Notes under the pieces: generated by a model
Seen by the model: only the letters and a program-made list of their open reading frames with translations
Told to the model about the DNA's origin: nothing
Database searches by the model: none
Shown: in pieces, positions 8,815-16,283 of the stretch
Layout of the letters: each line of letters begins with the position of its first letter
Numbering within the stretch: the stretch's first letter is position 1
Position numbers and translations under genes: made by a program
From: Kineosporia mesophila
Lineage (GTDB): Bacteria; Actinomycetota; Actinomycetes; Actinomycetales; Kineosporiaceae
Length of the DNA: 64,000 nt
NCBI RefSeq assembly: GCF_021129235.1
Contig: NZ_JAJOMA010000003.1
Coordinates: 1 to 64,000 of the forward strand
Reading direction: 5' to 3'

Positions 8815-8830
8815 TGAGAAGATTTTCTCA
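8815..8830. promoter_or_regulatory. Operator-like palindrome O1 (TetR/2-hydroxyacid oxidase)
   Basis: TGAGAA-GATT-TTCTCA, perfect 6-base arms, just upstream of the flavoenzyme start. Together with the matching site at 8867 it is the best candidate binding site for the adjacent TetR regulator. Confidence 0.7.
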
Positions 8831-8866
8831 ACTATAGTGCTCAAATAACCACATATCACCCAGACC

Positions 8867-8882
8867 CGAGAAGTTTTTCTCG
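8867..8882. promoter_or_regulatory. Operator-like palindrome O2 (TetR/2-hydroxyacid oxidase)
   Basis: CGAGAA-GTTT-TTCTCG. The GAGAA-N4-TTCTC core is the same as at 8815, with centres 52 bases apart (about five helical turns), in the divergent promoter region. Confidence 0.7.
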
Positions 8883-8947
8883 TCTTTACTGCGCTTAACG
8901 GATGCGAAATCATCAGAGAGAAGCCCGGGATGGGAGGATCGTCGGCA

Positions 8948-9565
8948 ATGGCAGGCGACAACCTCCGGGCCGACACACTGAGAACCCGGCAGAAACTGCT
9001 GGACGCCGCGGGCGATCTGCTCCGCGAACGCGGCCTGGCCTTCAGCCTGCCCGACCTGGCCCGGCACTCGGGCGTCTCGACGGCCACCACCTACCGGCAC
9101 TTCGACGACGTGCACGCGGTGCACGACGCGTTCTACCGGCGCATCCAGAACGCCCTGCTGGCCCGGCTGCACGCGGCCGGCGAAGACCCCGACCCGCTGC
9201 GCTCGTTCGAGATCGTCTGTCACGAGTGGGTGCTCAGCGCGATGACCTGGGGCCGCGCGGCCACCCACATCCGCAGCGCCCGCGGTTACCTGGAGCGCGT
9301 CCACGACGGCTCCGACCCCCTGCTCTCCGAGCTCGACACCACCTTGACCCGGGCGGTGACACGGCTCGTGGAGGCCGGCGAGATCCCGCCCGTGGACCGG
9401 CGCTACTCGGTGCTGCTGTGGATCACGACGTTCGACGAACGGGTGATCGTCGACCTGTCCGAGACGCTGCGCTGGCCTCCGGAGAAGATCGCGCAGATGC
9501 TCGGGCATTCGGTGCGGGCCGCCTGGACAGCCACCCTTTCGGCGCAGTCCGATCACTCGACGTGA
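8948..9565 (+). CDS. TetR/AcrR-family transcriptional regulator
   Basis: A 205-residue repressor. The N-terminal HTH reads LLDAAGDLLRERGLAFSLPD then LARHSGVSTATTYRHFDDVH, the typical TetR DNA-binding module ending in YRHF. The rest is the all-helical ligand and dimer domain. ATG 8948 has GGGAGGA at 8932-8938; ATG 8930 would overlap that Shine-Dalgarno. It is divergent from the 2-hydroxyacid oxidase, with twin GAGAA-N4-TTCTC palindromes between. It probably represses that gene and itself and responds to a 2-hydroxyacid or related ligand (inferred). Confidence 0.9.
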   Translation: MAGDNLRADTLRTRQKLLDAAGDLLRERGLAFSLPDLARHSGVSTATTYRHFDDVHAVHDAFYRRIQNALLARLHAAGEDPDPLRSFEIVCHEWVLSAMTWGRAATHIRSARGYLERVHDGSDPLLSELDTTLTRAVTRLVEAGEIPPVDRRYSVLLWITTFDERVIVDLSETLRWPPEKIAQMLGHSVRAAWTATLSAQSDHST

Positions 9566-9639
9566 GCGCTCGGGCACAGATCAGGATGTTGAAATTCAGT
9601 GTGCGTGAACGGATCTGAGCATTTGGGAAGACGGTTCAG

Positions 9640-9671
9640 ATGCAGGGCGGGAAATTTCCGCAGTCCTGCAT
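9640..9671. other. Nested inverted repeat between tetR and queE
   Basis: ATGCAGG (9640-9646) pairs with CCTGCAT (9665-9671) around an inner palindrome GGAAATTTCC (9650-9659). It can fold as a stem-loop. It may terminate the tetR transcript or be an operator. I see no preQ1 riboswitch consensus in it. Confidence 0.45.
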
Positions 9672-9790
9672 TAACCACCGCTTAGACATGTGATGATGCT
9701 CCCCGGAGGGCCGCGCATCGTTACAGGAGGGTCGCCATCAGTACCGCCAGCGAACTGCCGCTGACCGCGGTCCGAGCACGTCCGTCGCTC

Positions 9791-10468
9791 GTGATCGCCG
9801 GCGTCGTCGGACCGACAGTCCATCCCCAGGGACGCTCGGCCGGGCGTCGCTGTGTCGTCGTCCAGATGGGCGGATGCAATCTCTCCTGTACCTGGTGCGA
9901 CTCGGCCTTCACCTGGGACACGTCGCGCTTCGACCTGGCCCGCGAGGTCGGCTACTGGCGGATCGAGGAGATCGCCGAGACGGCCCGCTCGGCCAACACA
10001 CCCCTCATCGTGATCAGCGGCGGCGAGCCCCTGCAGCAGCAGAACTCCCCCGCCTGGCCACAGTTCCTCGAACTGCTCGGCGGTTACGAGATCGGGGTGG
10101 AGACCAACGGCACCTTCCCGCCGACCGAACTCACCCTGCAGCGCGTCAGCTGGGTCACCGTCTCGCCGAAGCTGGCCCACTCCGGCGACCCGGCCTGGTC
10201 GCGCATCAACCGCGAGTCGCTGGTCGCCTGGGGCCAGGTCGCCCTCCAGTACGACATCGACTTCTCCTTCGCCGTCCGGGATCTCAGCGACATCGAGTCC
10301 GCCGTGCAGATCGCCAAGCTGCACGAGCTGCCGATCGACCGGATCTGGATCGTGCCCGAGGCGACCACCGCCGCTCTGTCGGCCAGCCGCCTCGCGGCCG
10401 TCTCCGAGGCCGCGGTACAGGCGGGCTTCAACCTCTCCGCACGGCTGAGTGCCCTGACGAACCTGTAG
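9791..10468 (+). CDS. queE: 7-carboxy-7-deazaguanine synthase QueE (radical SAM)
   Basis: Converts 6-carboxytetrahydropterin to 7-carboxy-7-deazaguanine on the way to preQ0/queuosine. The radical-SAM cysteines are in CNLSCTWCDSAFTWDTS, close to the QueE consensus, followed by ISGGEPLQQQ and VETNGT. The product from GTG 9791 is 225 residues. A strong Shine-Dalgarno AGGAGGG (9725-9731) instead sits five bases before an in-frame ATC (9737). Starting there gives 243 residues beginning (M)STASELPLTAVRARP. No ATG, GTG or TTG is in frame near that site. queC, queD and folE are not adjacent. Confidence 0.88.
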   Translation: MIAGVVGPTVHPQGRSAGRRCVVVQMGGCNLSCTWCDSAFTWDTSRFDLAREVGYWRIEEIAETARSANTPLIVISGGEPLQQQNSPAWPQFLELLGGYEIGVETNGTFPPTELTLQRVSWVTVSPKLAHSGDPAWSRINRESLVAWGQVALQYDIDFSFAVRDLSDIESAVQIAKLHELPIDRIWIVPEATTAALSASRLAAVSEAAVQAGFNLSARLSALTNL

Positions 10469-10522
10469 GACGGGTCCGCCGAAGGCGCATTCGGCGCCCC
10501 GGCCCGATTAAAGTTCATCCTC

Positions 10523-11170
10523 GTGAGTTCGAACCAGGCCTTCAGCTACCTCCGCACCCGTGAATGGCACCTCAACCTCGGTGTGGGAGGTGGTGGCCGA
10601 GGGCAACTGGAGCTGATGGCCGAGGACCGGGAACGGTGGAGCGCGGCCGACGGCCGGGTGCGGGTGATCGAGCAGCGGCCGAACACGGCGCTCAGCGACA
10701 CCACCGACACCGCGCAGGTCGAGTGGGCCGCCGACCTGCCGAACGACCCCGGCCAGCTGCGGGCCTACCTGCTCAAGGGCGCTCCCTCACCGCAGCACAA
10801 CGTGCCCGAGACCCTGGTGCTCATCGCCTCGGTGCAGCGTCTGCACACCCAGGCGATCCCGGCCGAGCTGGCCGCCGCGTTCCACGAGATCCTCATCGGT
10901 CAGCCCGATCTCGTGGCGCTGGGCGAGACGGTGGACCGGGCCGGGCGCACCGGGCCGGGCTACTCGTTCGAGTTCACCTTCGGGCCGGCCCGGCGGCTGA
11001 CGCTGATCTTCGACCCGGCGTCGAAAGCACTGCTGGCCACCGAGGAGATGCTGATCGAGCCCGGCCGCCTGGCCGTCGAGGTCCCGGCCGTGGCCAGCTA
11101 TGTGCTCTACCTGGAGCAGGGACGCGTCGCGAGCACCGACGAGCGGCCCTCCGCGGTACTGCCGGGGTAG
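10523..11170 (+). CDS. CU044_5270-like domain protein of unknown function
   Basis: A 215-residue protein. The pattern of YLRTREWHLNLG, then a central block PNDPGQLRAYLL, then LIGQPDLVALGETVDRAGRTG and TLIFDPASKALLATEE, resembles the C-terminal part of the actinobacterial CU044_5270 family. Members usually carry an N-terminal cytosolic region and a membrane helix, often beside sigma-factor genes. Here both are absent and the protein looks soluble, with no signal peptide. GTG 10523 is the first start. It ends nine bases before the phosphoesterase gene, so the two are probably co-transcribed. Family assignment is from memory of the pattern and moderate; function unknown. Confidence 0.65.
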   Translation: MSSNQAFSYLRTREWHLNLGVGGGGRGQLELMAEDRERWSAADGRVRVIEQRPNTALSDTTDTAQVEWAADLPNDPGQLRAYLLKGAPSPQHNVPETLVLIASVQRLHTQAIPAELAAAFHEILIGQPDLVALGETVDRAGRTGPGYSFEFTFGPARRLTLIFDPASKALLATEEMLIEPGRLAVEVPAVASYVLYLEQGRVASTDERPSAVLPG

Positions 11171-11179
11171 CGTGGCGGG

Positions 11180-12097
11180 GTGTCCGAAACGCCAAAACTT
11201 CTTGCCGTCAGTGACCTGCACATCGGTTACCAGGAGAACCGGAAGATCACCGAGTCGCTGTACCCGGACGGTCCCGGCGACTGGCTGATCGTCGCCGGCG
11301 ACGTCGCCGAGAAGGTCGAGGACGTCGAGTGGGCGCTCCGGCTGCTCGCGGGGCGCTTCGCCCGGGTGATCTGGGTTCCCGGCAACCACGAACTGTGGAC
11401 GCATCCCAGCGACGAGGTCACGTTGCGCGGGCTCGCGCGGTACGAGCGTCTGGTGGAGCTGTGCCGCGAGATCGGCGTGCTCACGCCGGAGGACGAGTTC
11501 CCGGTGTGGACCGGCGACGGTGGCCCGGTGACGATCGTGCCGATGTTCCTGCTGTACGACTACTCGTTCCTGGCCCCGGGTACGACGACCAAGGAGGCCT
11601 CGCTCAAGCGGGCCTACGACACCGGCGTGGTCTGCTCGGACGAGCGCTTCCTGCATCCCGACCCCTATCCGGAGCGGGAGGACTGGTGCCGCGCCCGGAT
11701 CGAGTACACCCAGGCCCGGCTCGAGGCCCTGGCTCCCGACGTGCGCACGGTGCTCATCAACCACTGGCCGGTGGAGAAGCACCCGAACGACATCTTGCGG
11801 TACCCGCAGTTCGCGCAGTGGTGCGGCACCTCGCTCAGTGGTGACTGGCACCGGCGCTACCGGGCCGACGTGGTGGTCTACGGCCACCTGCACATCCCGC
11901 GGCGCACCTGGGTGGACGGCACGCGCTTCGAGGAGGTCTCGGTGGGTTACCCGCGCGAGTGGCGGATGTGGGGGCAGCGTGCGTGGCTACGCCAGGTGCT
12001 GCCGGTGCCCGAGGGGGTAATGGCGCCGGAGGGCGGCACGGACACCACATTTCACCGGTTGTGGCCCAAGCCCGAAGACGACGCCGCCCACGCCTGA
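11180..12097 (+). CDS. Calcineurin-like metallophosphoesterase
   Basis: A 305-residue cytosolic binuclear metal phosphoesterase. All family metal motifs are visible: DLHIG (10-16 region), GDV (about 41), GNHE (about 70), a central H in LINHW and GHLH near residue 235. The substrate is not known. In several actinomycetes a protein of this type sits next to a phosphopantetheinyl transferase, but none is found here. GTG 11180 follows the upstream stop by nine bases. Confidence 0.9.
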   Translation: MSETPKLLAVSDLHIGYQENRKITESLYPDGPGDWLIVAGDVAEKVEDVEWALRLLAGRFARVIWVPGNHELWTHPSDEVTLRGLARYERLVELCREIGVLTPEDEFPVWTGDGGPVTIVPMFLLYDYSFLAPGTTTKEASLKRAYDTGVVCSDERFLHPDPYPEREDWCRARIEYTQARLEALAPDVRTVLINHWPVEKHPNDILRYPQFAQWCGTSLSGDWHRRYRADVVVYGHLHIPRRTWVDGTRFEEVSVGYPREWRMWGQRAWLRQVLPVPEGVMAPEGGTDTTFHRLWPKPEDDAAHA

Positions 12098-12236
12098 GTT
12101 TTGGCCCCGGCGGCAGTGACGGCGGCTCTCGCCGCACCCTGACATACGGCGACCTCCGCCGCGCACCACCGCCGGGTATCCATTCAGACTCACCAAGGCC
12201 CCGTTCGGTTCCCCGGTTTCTCGAAATTCTTCCGAG

Positions 12237-13319
12237 TCACGCGTACCGCACCCGGGCGTCGTCGGCGCCACGGGCCGGGGCGATCAGCCGGGCCTCCTGC
12301 GCGACCTGCTGTTTCACCCCGGAGGACAGGTCGCCGAACGCCGTGATCTCGAGGTCCAGGACCTTCCCGGCGCGTTTCGCCCGCCAGGTGCCGGCCACGT
12401 CGCCGTCCACCAGCACCACCCCCGGGTTGCTCAGCGCCTTGTAGACCACCCGGTGACGCTCCGCCTCCGGCACCACCAGCTCCCGGTCGCGCACCGTCAG
12501 CCAGGGGTCCCCTCCGGGCAGCAACCGCACTGCTTGAGGACGCGCATCACGGCGCAGATCCTCCAGGTCGCCTTCCGGCGCCCAGGCTTTCCCGGTGGTC
12601 CCGGCGCTCACCCCGGCCAGGCCGGCGGGCAGGTACGGCTTCAGCGCGGTCGCCGACATCCCGGCGTGGGCCGCGAGCGCCGCCGTCGACGCCGGGCCGT
12701 TGACGCGCAGGTACCGCAGCAGCATCTCGTCCAGACCGCTGCCGGCCTTCGGGATCTCTTGTCGGCGCAGGGCGGCCGGCAGGGGCTGCAGGAAGGTGGA
12801 CCGGCCTTCGGTGACCACCTCGACGCCGGCCGCGACCCCGACGAGCTGGAACAGGCCCCCGCTGATGTGCCGGGCCTCGCAGGTGGGGCAGTCGAAGTTC
12901 AGGTCGTCGGGCACGGTGGCGCTGACCCGGCGGCTCACCTCGCCCTTCGGCAGCTTCTCGGTGACGGCCTCGCGCAGGGCCGTGGCCGCGGCGACGAAGG
13001 CGCCGAGCCCCCGCCGGGCGCCCTCCTTGATCCGGGGGTTGGAGATGCGGCGTGTGGCGTCGGCGTCGTCCACCGGCCAGGTGGCTGCGGCGAGCCGTTT
13101 CAGGTCGGCCTCGGCGTGCACGTGCGGAGCCCCGCGCCACGACCAGACAATGCGGGTGCCGGGCGGGCGTTCGGCGTCCCGGGACGCGAGCGCGGTGGCG
13201 GCCGTGCCGGCGGGCGTGTCCTGGATGCCGAGACCCAGCAACCCGCCGACCCCCGAGCTGCGATCGAGCCCCTGCCCCCGGAACCGGTACCCGAGCACGT
13301 TCTCCCTGGTCAGGTTCAT
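12237..13319 (-). CDS. Winged-helix DNA-binding domain protein (HTH_42, AlkZ/YcaQ-like superfamily)
   Basis: A 360-residue protein of the HTH_42 family, which contains the DNA crosslink glycosylases AlkZ and YcaQ/AlkX as well as many uncharacterised members. Visible marks are GLGIQDTPAGTAATAL near the N-terminus, the LLRYLRVNGPASTAALAAHAG winged-helix segment (residues about 195-220) and a C-terminal VLVDGDVAGTWRAKR strand typical of the family. An internal CPTC pair (about residue 145) is less usual. Glycosylase activity is not shown by the sequence. It is a single gene, with a repeat element just upstream. Confidence 0.78.
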   Translation of the reverse strand: MNLTRENVLGYRFRGQGLDRSSGVGGLLGLGIQDTPAGTAATALASRDAERPPGTRIVWSWRGAPHVHAEADLKRLAAATWPVDDADATRRISNPRIKEGARRGLGAFVAAATALREAVTEKLPKGEVSRRVSATVPDDLNFDCPTCEARHISGGLFQLVGVAAGVEVVTEGRSTFLQPLPAALRRQEIPKAGSGLDEMLLRYLRVNGPASTAALAAHAGMSATALKPYLPAGLAGVSAGTTGKAWAPEGDLEDLRRDARPQAVRLLPGGDPWLTVRDRELVVPEAERHRVVYKALSNPGVVLVDGDVAGTWRAKRAGKVLDLEITAFGDLSSGVKQQVAQEARLIAPARGADDARVRYA

Positions 13320-13351
13320 GGATGACGTTCTATCCGAGATGCGGGCATCTC

Positions 13352-13415
13352 GGGGAAAGTTTGCATGATCACGAAGAAGCTCATCTCTTTGTCCGTGATC
13401 ATGCGAACCTTCCCC
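13352..13415. repeat. Dispersed GCATGATCACG repeat, inside-out pair
   Basis: Left arm 13352-13373 runs GGGGAAAG to GATCACG. Right arm 13394-13415 is its inverted copy, with two base changes. Here the GGGG ends point outward and the GATCACG ends face each other across a 20-base spacer, the reverse of the copies at 16078 and 52015. A separate hairpin, CCGAGATGC/GCATCTCGG (13334-13353), touches its left end. The element lies between two leftward genes. Confidence 0.88.
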
Positions 13416-13431
13416 GTCACACCCTGCCGTG

Positions 13432-14808
13432 TCAGAGCACGGCGCCGGGGTTCATGATGCCCAGCGGGTCGATCGCGGCCTTGATGCGGCGGCTCAGGTC
13501 GATGACGTCCTCCCCCAGCTGAGTGGCCAGCCAGGGTTGTTTCAGCCGTCCCACGCCGTGCTCGCCGGTGATGGTGCCGTCCAGGGCGATGGCCAGGTCC
13601 ATCACCTCGCCGAAGGCCAGGCCGGCGCGGGCCGTGGCCTCACTGTCGGCCGGGTCGAAAACGATGAGGGGATGGGTGTTCCCGTCACCGGCGTGGGCGA
13701 TCAGCGCGATCGTGACCTCGCGCGCGGCCGCGATCTGCTCGATCCCCGCGACCAGGGCGGGCAGCGCGGCCACGCCGACACCGACGTCCTCCAGCAGCAG
13801 TTTGCCCTTCTTCTCCAGCGCCGGGATGGCCTGCCGCCGGGCCACCGTGAACGCCTCGCCCTCGGCCGGGTCGTCGGTGGCGAGAACCTCGGTCGCGCCG
13901 TGACGTTGGCAGGCCTCGACGATCGCGGCGAGCTCCCGGTCGGCGGTGGAGCCCTCGGCGTCGGTCTGCGCGACGAGCAGCGCGGCCGCGGAACGGTCCA
14001 GGCCCATCCGCAGATGGTCCTCGACCGCGTTGACGGTGGTGCGGTCCAGGTACTCCAGCATGGACGGGCGCAGGCCCGCGGTGATGGCGACGACCGCCCC
14101 GGTCGCGGCCCGGGTGTCGGCGAAACCGGCCACGACGGTGCGCGGCGGGGACTGCGGTGGCATCAGGCGCAGGGTCGCCTCGGTGACGATGCCGAGAGTG
14201 CCCTCACTGCCGACGAACAGCTTGGTCAGCGACAGGCCGGCGCAGTCCTTCAGCCGGGCCCCACCCAGGCGCAGCGCCCGGCCGTCGGGCAGCACCACCT
14301 CCAGGGCCAGCACGTAGTCGGTGGTCACGCCGTACTTCACGCAGCACAGACCGCCCGCGTTGGTGGCGATGTTGCCACCGATGGAACAGATCTCGAAGGA
14401 CGACGGGTCGGGCGGGTACCACAGGCCACACTCCGCCACCGCCTGCTTGACCTCGGCGTTGAGCAGGCCGGGCTGCACCACCGCGACCCGGCCGGGCCGG
14501 TCGACACGGATGTCCCGCATCCGTTCGGTGGAGAGCACGATCCCACCGGAAACCGCTGTGCTGCCGCCCGACAGACCCGTCCCGGCACCCCGCGGCACCA
14601 CGGCCACCCGGTGTTCCGAGGCCCACCGCAGAGCCGTCTGCACCTGCCCGGTGCTCTCCGCCCGCACCACCGCCGCGGGCGTGCCCGCATCCGGGTCGGC
14701 CGCCCGGTCGAAGCGATACTTGTCGGTGCGCACGGGATCGGTGATCACCACGCCCTCCGGCAGCGAGGCCACCAGCTCGTCGAGGGCGGACGGGGTCGGT
14801 GCCGGCAT
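13432..14808 (-). CDS. FAD-linked oxidase, GlcD type (glycolate/D-lactate dehydrogenase subunit)
   Basis: A 458-residue FAD_binding_4 / FAD-oxidase C-terminal protein. The flavin-binding block VVPRGAGTGLSGGSTA, the SSFEICSIGGNIATNAGG segment and the C-terminal TGEHGVGRLK are diagnostic of GlcD and D-lactate dehydrogenases. It oxidises a D-2-hydroxyacid to a 2-oxoacid. No glcE or glcF lies next to it, so it may work as a stand-alone D-lactate or D-2-hydroxyglutarate-type enzyme. It is followed on the same strand by the HTH_42 gene and preceded, nine bases upstream, by the YjeH-like permease, so co-transcription with the permease is likely. Confidence 0.9.
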   Translation of the reverse strand: MPAPTPSALDELVASLPEGVVITDPVRTDKYRFDRAADPDAGTPAAVVRAESTGQVQTALRWASEHRVAVVPRGAGTGLSGGSTAVSGGIVLSTERMRDIRVDRPGRVAVVQPGLLNAEVKQAVAECGLWYPPDPSSFEICSIGGNIATNAGGLCCVKYGVTTDYVLALEVVLPDGRALRLGGARLKDCAGLSLTKLFVGSEGTLGIVTEATLRLMPPQSPPRTVVAGFADTRAATGAVVAITAGLRPSMLEYLDRTTVNAVEDHLRMGLDRSAAALLVAQTDAEGSTADRELAAIVEACQRHGATEVLATDDPAEGEAFTVARRQAIPALEKKGKLLLEDVGVGVAALPALVAGIEQIAAAREVTIALIAHAGDGNTHPLIVFDPADSEATARAGLAFGEVMDLAIALDGTITGEHGVGRLKQPWLATQLGEDVIDLSRRIKAAIDPLGIMNPGAVL

Positions 14809-14817
14809 GCGTGCTCC

Positions 14818-16086
14818 TCAGCGTCGAGGGACCTTCCGGCCACCATAGGCGAGCGCGGCCGCCGCGACGAGGAGCGCCCAGAGCAGATGCACCCCGGTCA
14901 TCGCCAGAAGGGCGAGCACGGTCAGCATCGCGGTCCCGGCGACCACACGGCGCTCGAGCAGGCGCAGGGCCGCCGCCACCCCGACGGCGTACACGGTGAC
15001 GAACAGGCCGCTGGTGGCCAGCACGATCGAGCCGAGGTCCAGGTCGAGCGCACTGACCACCCCCAGCACCGCGAGCGACGCGGCCACGTTCACCGCGAGA
15101 CTGCGGCGCGGCACCTCACCCGCCCGGCTTCCCCTCCCCAGCCAGGCGGGCAAGGCCCCGTCGCGGCCCAGCGCGGCGCCGAGCTTGGCCGCGCCGGCGT
15201 AGTAGGCGTTCATCGTGCCCAGGGTCAGCAGCACCGCCGCGACCGCCGCCAGTACCCGGGCATTCCCGCCGAACGCCGTGGCCAGCAGCTCACCCAGCGG
15301 TGCGGCCGAGTCGGCCGCGGCCGGGCCGAGCACGAGGATCACGGTCAGCGCCACCGCCAGATAGATCACCCCGACAATCACCACGGCCGCCGCCGTGGCC
15401 CGGGCCAGGTCCCGGCCCGGGTCGCGGAACTCCCCCGTCAGATGAGTGATCGCCTCCCAGCCGACGAAACTCCAGACCAGCAGGGCCGTGGCCGGGGCGA
15501 TCGCCGTGAACCCCTGCGGCGCGAAGGGTTCCAGGCGGCCCGGATCGGCGTGAGGCAGTGCGAAGAGCACCGCGACCAGCAGGAACCCGACCAGCAGCAC
15601 CGACAGGGCCAGCTGCACCCGGCCCGACACCCGCACCCCGAACCCGTTCACCCCCGCCGCGGTGAGCACCATCGCGAAGGCCGTGACGATCGCGGTGGCC
15701 CGTCCTCCCCCGACAGCCGACTCGACGTAGTACCCGGCGAAAAGCGCTGCGGCGGAAGAACCCGGCGGCACCGCGGCGTAGAAGCACCAGCCCACCACGG
15801 CCGAGGCCCGGGGCCCGAACGCCAGGCGGGCGTAGTGGGCCACCCCGCCCGCGTCCGGATGCCGGGCCCCCAGTGCCGCGAACGTGAAGGCCAGGGGCGC
15901 GGAGGCCACGACCATGAACACCCAGCCGATGAGGGACGCGGGTCCCGCCGCCTTCGCGGCGAGGGCGGGCAGGGCAATCACCCCGGTCCCCAGCACCGCC
16001 CCGACGTAAAGAGCTATCCCCTGCCCCAGCCCCAGCCCGACCACCCGTTCCGCGCCGGGCGTCCCCAAAACCTTGTCCGTGATCAT
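14818..16086 (-). CDS. YjeH-like APC-family amino acid permease/exporter
   Basis: An inner-membrane APC-superfamily transporter of 422 residues with 11-12 helices. The opening GLGQGIALYVGAVLGTGVIALPALAA and the segment HPDAGGVAHYARLAFGPR match the E. coli YjeH type (export of methionine and branched-chain amino acids). WSFVGWEAITHLTGEFRDP is also shared. The ATG at 16086 lies inside a dispersed repeat arm, which also provides GGGGAGG six bases upstream. The first residues MITD are thus repeat-encoded. A TTG at 16068 is the alternative start. Substrate inferred only from family resemblance. Confidence 0.85.
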   Translation of the reverse strand: MITDKVLGTPGAERVVGLGLGQGIALYVGAVLGTGVIALPALAAKAAGPASLIGWVFMVVASAPLAFTFAALGARHPDAGGVAHYARLAFGPRASAVVGWCFYAAVPPGSSAAALFAGYYVESAVGGGRATAIVTAFAMVLTAAGVNGFGVRVSGRVQLALSVLLVGFLLVAVLFALPHADPGRLEPFAPQGFTAIAPATALLVWSFVGWEAITHLTGEFRDPGRDLARATAAAVVIVGVIYLAVALTVILVLGPAAADSAAPLGELLATAFGGNARVLAAVAAVLLTLGTMNAYYAGAAKLGAALGRDGALPAWLGRGSRAGEVPRRSLAVNVAASLAVLGVVSALDLDLGSIVLATSGLFVTVYAVGVAAALRLLERRVVAGTAMLTVLALLAMTGVHLLWALLVAAAALAYGGRKVPRR

Positions 16087-16160
16087 GCAAAACCTCCCCG
16101 GAGTTCTAGAACTGTGATCTCGAGAGTTCTAGAACACTGGGGAGGTTTTGCATGATCACG
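16078..16160. repeat. Dispersed GCATGATCACG repeat, stem-loop copy
   Basis: Left arm 16078-16099 and right arm 16139-16160 are perfect 22-base inverted copies (CGTGATCATGCAAAACC... and its complement) around a 39-base loop. Each arm, read outward from the loop, gives GGGGAGG-TTTTGC-ATG. On the minus strand this starts the permease; on the plus strand it starts a 43-codon leader before the GlxA-type gene. Confidence 0.92.
16103..16135. promoter_or_regulatory. Two GTTCTAGAAC palindromes between divergent genes
   Basis: GTTCTAGAAC occurs at 16103-16112 and 16126-16135, centres 23 bases apart, inside the loop of the repeat element. They look like paired operator sites in the permease/GlxA intergenic region. 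Which protein binds is unknown. Confidence 0.6.
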
Positions 16161-16283
16161 GAGGGTTGGGGGGCGGCGGCCGAAGGGTGGGCGCGTTGTC
16201 ATGCGCCCACTGTGGGCCGGGCGGGGTGGGCCTCGACAGTGGCAGAAATGCCTTCCGGCGCTGGATTCCTGCCAGTACCGTGA
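16152..16283 (+). CDS. Possible 43-residue leader peptide upstream of the GlxA-type gene
   Basis: Starts at the ATG of the right repeat arm (GGGGAGG six bases before) and runs to a TGA at 16281-16283, which overlaps the GTG start of the next gene (GTGA). The protein begins MITEGWGAAAEGW. About one third of its third codon positions are A or T, so codon use is weaker than in neighbours. It may be a coupling leader or chance. Confidence 0.3.
   Translation: MITEGWGAAAEGWARCHAPTVGRAGWASTVAEMPSGAGFLPVP

Noticed and set aside
9640-9671. preQ1 riboswitch before queE
   Set aside because: The stem-loop is a simple nested palindrome; the preQ1-I/II conserved bases and pseudoknot tail are not visible.
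12098-12236. Small gene between the phosphoesterase and the HTH_42 gene
   Set aside because: No frame longer than a few dozen codons with typical codon use.
13429-16155. Open frame of about 900 codons on the plus strand opposite glcD and the permease
   Set aside because: Same shadow pattern; the minus strand carries clear FAD-oxidase and APC-permease motifs.
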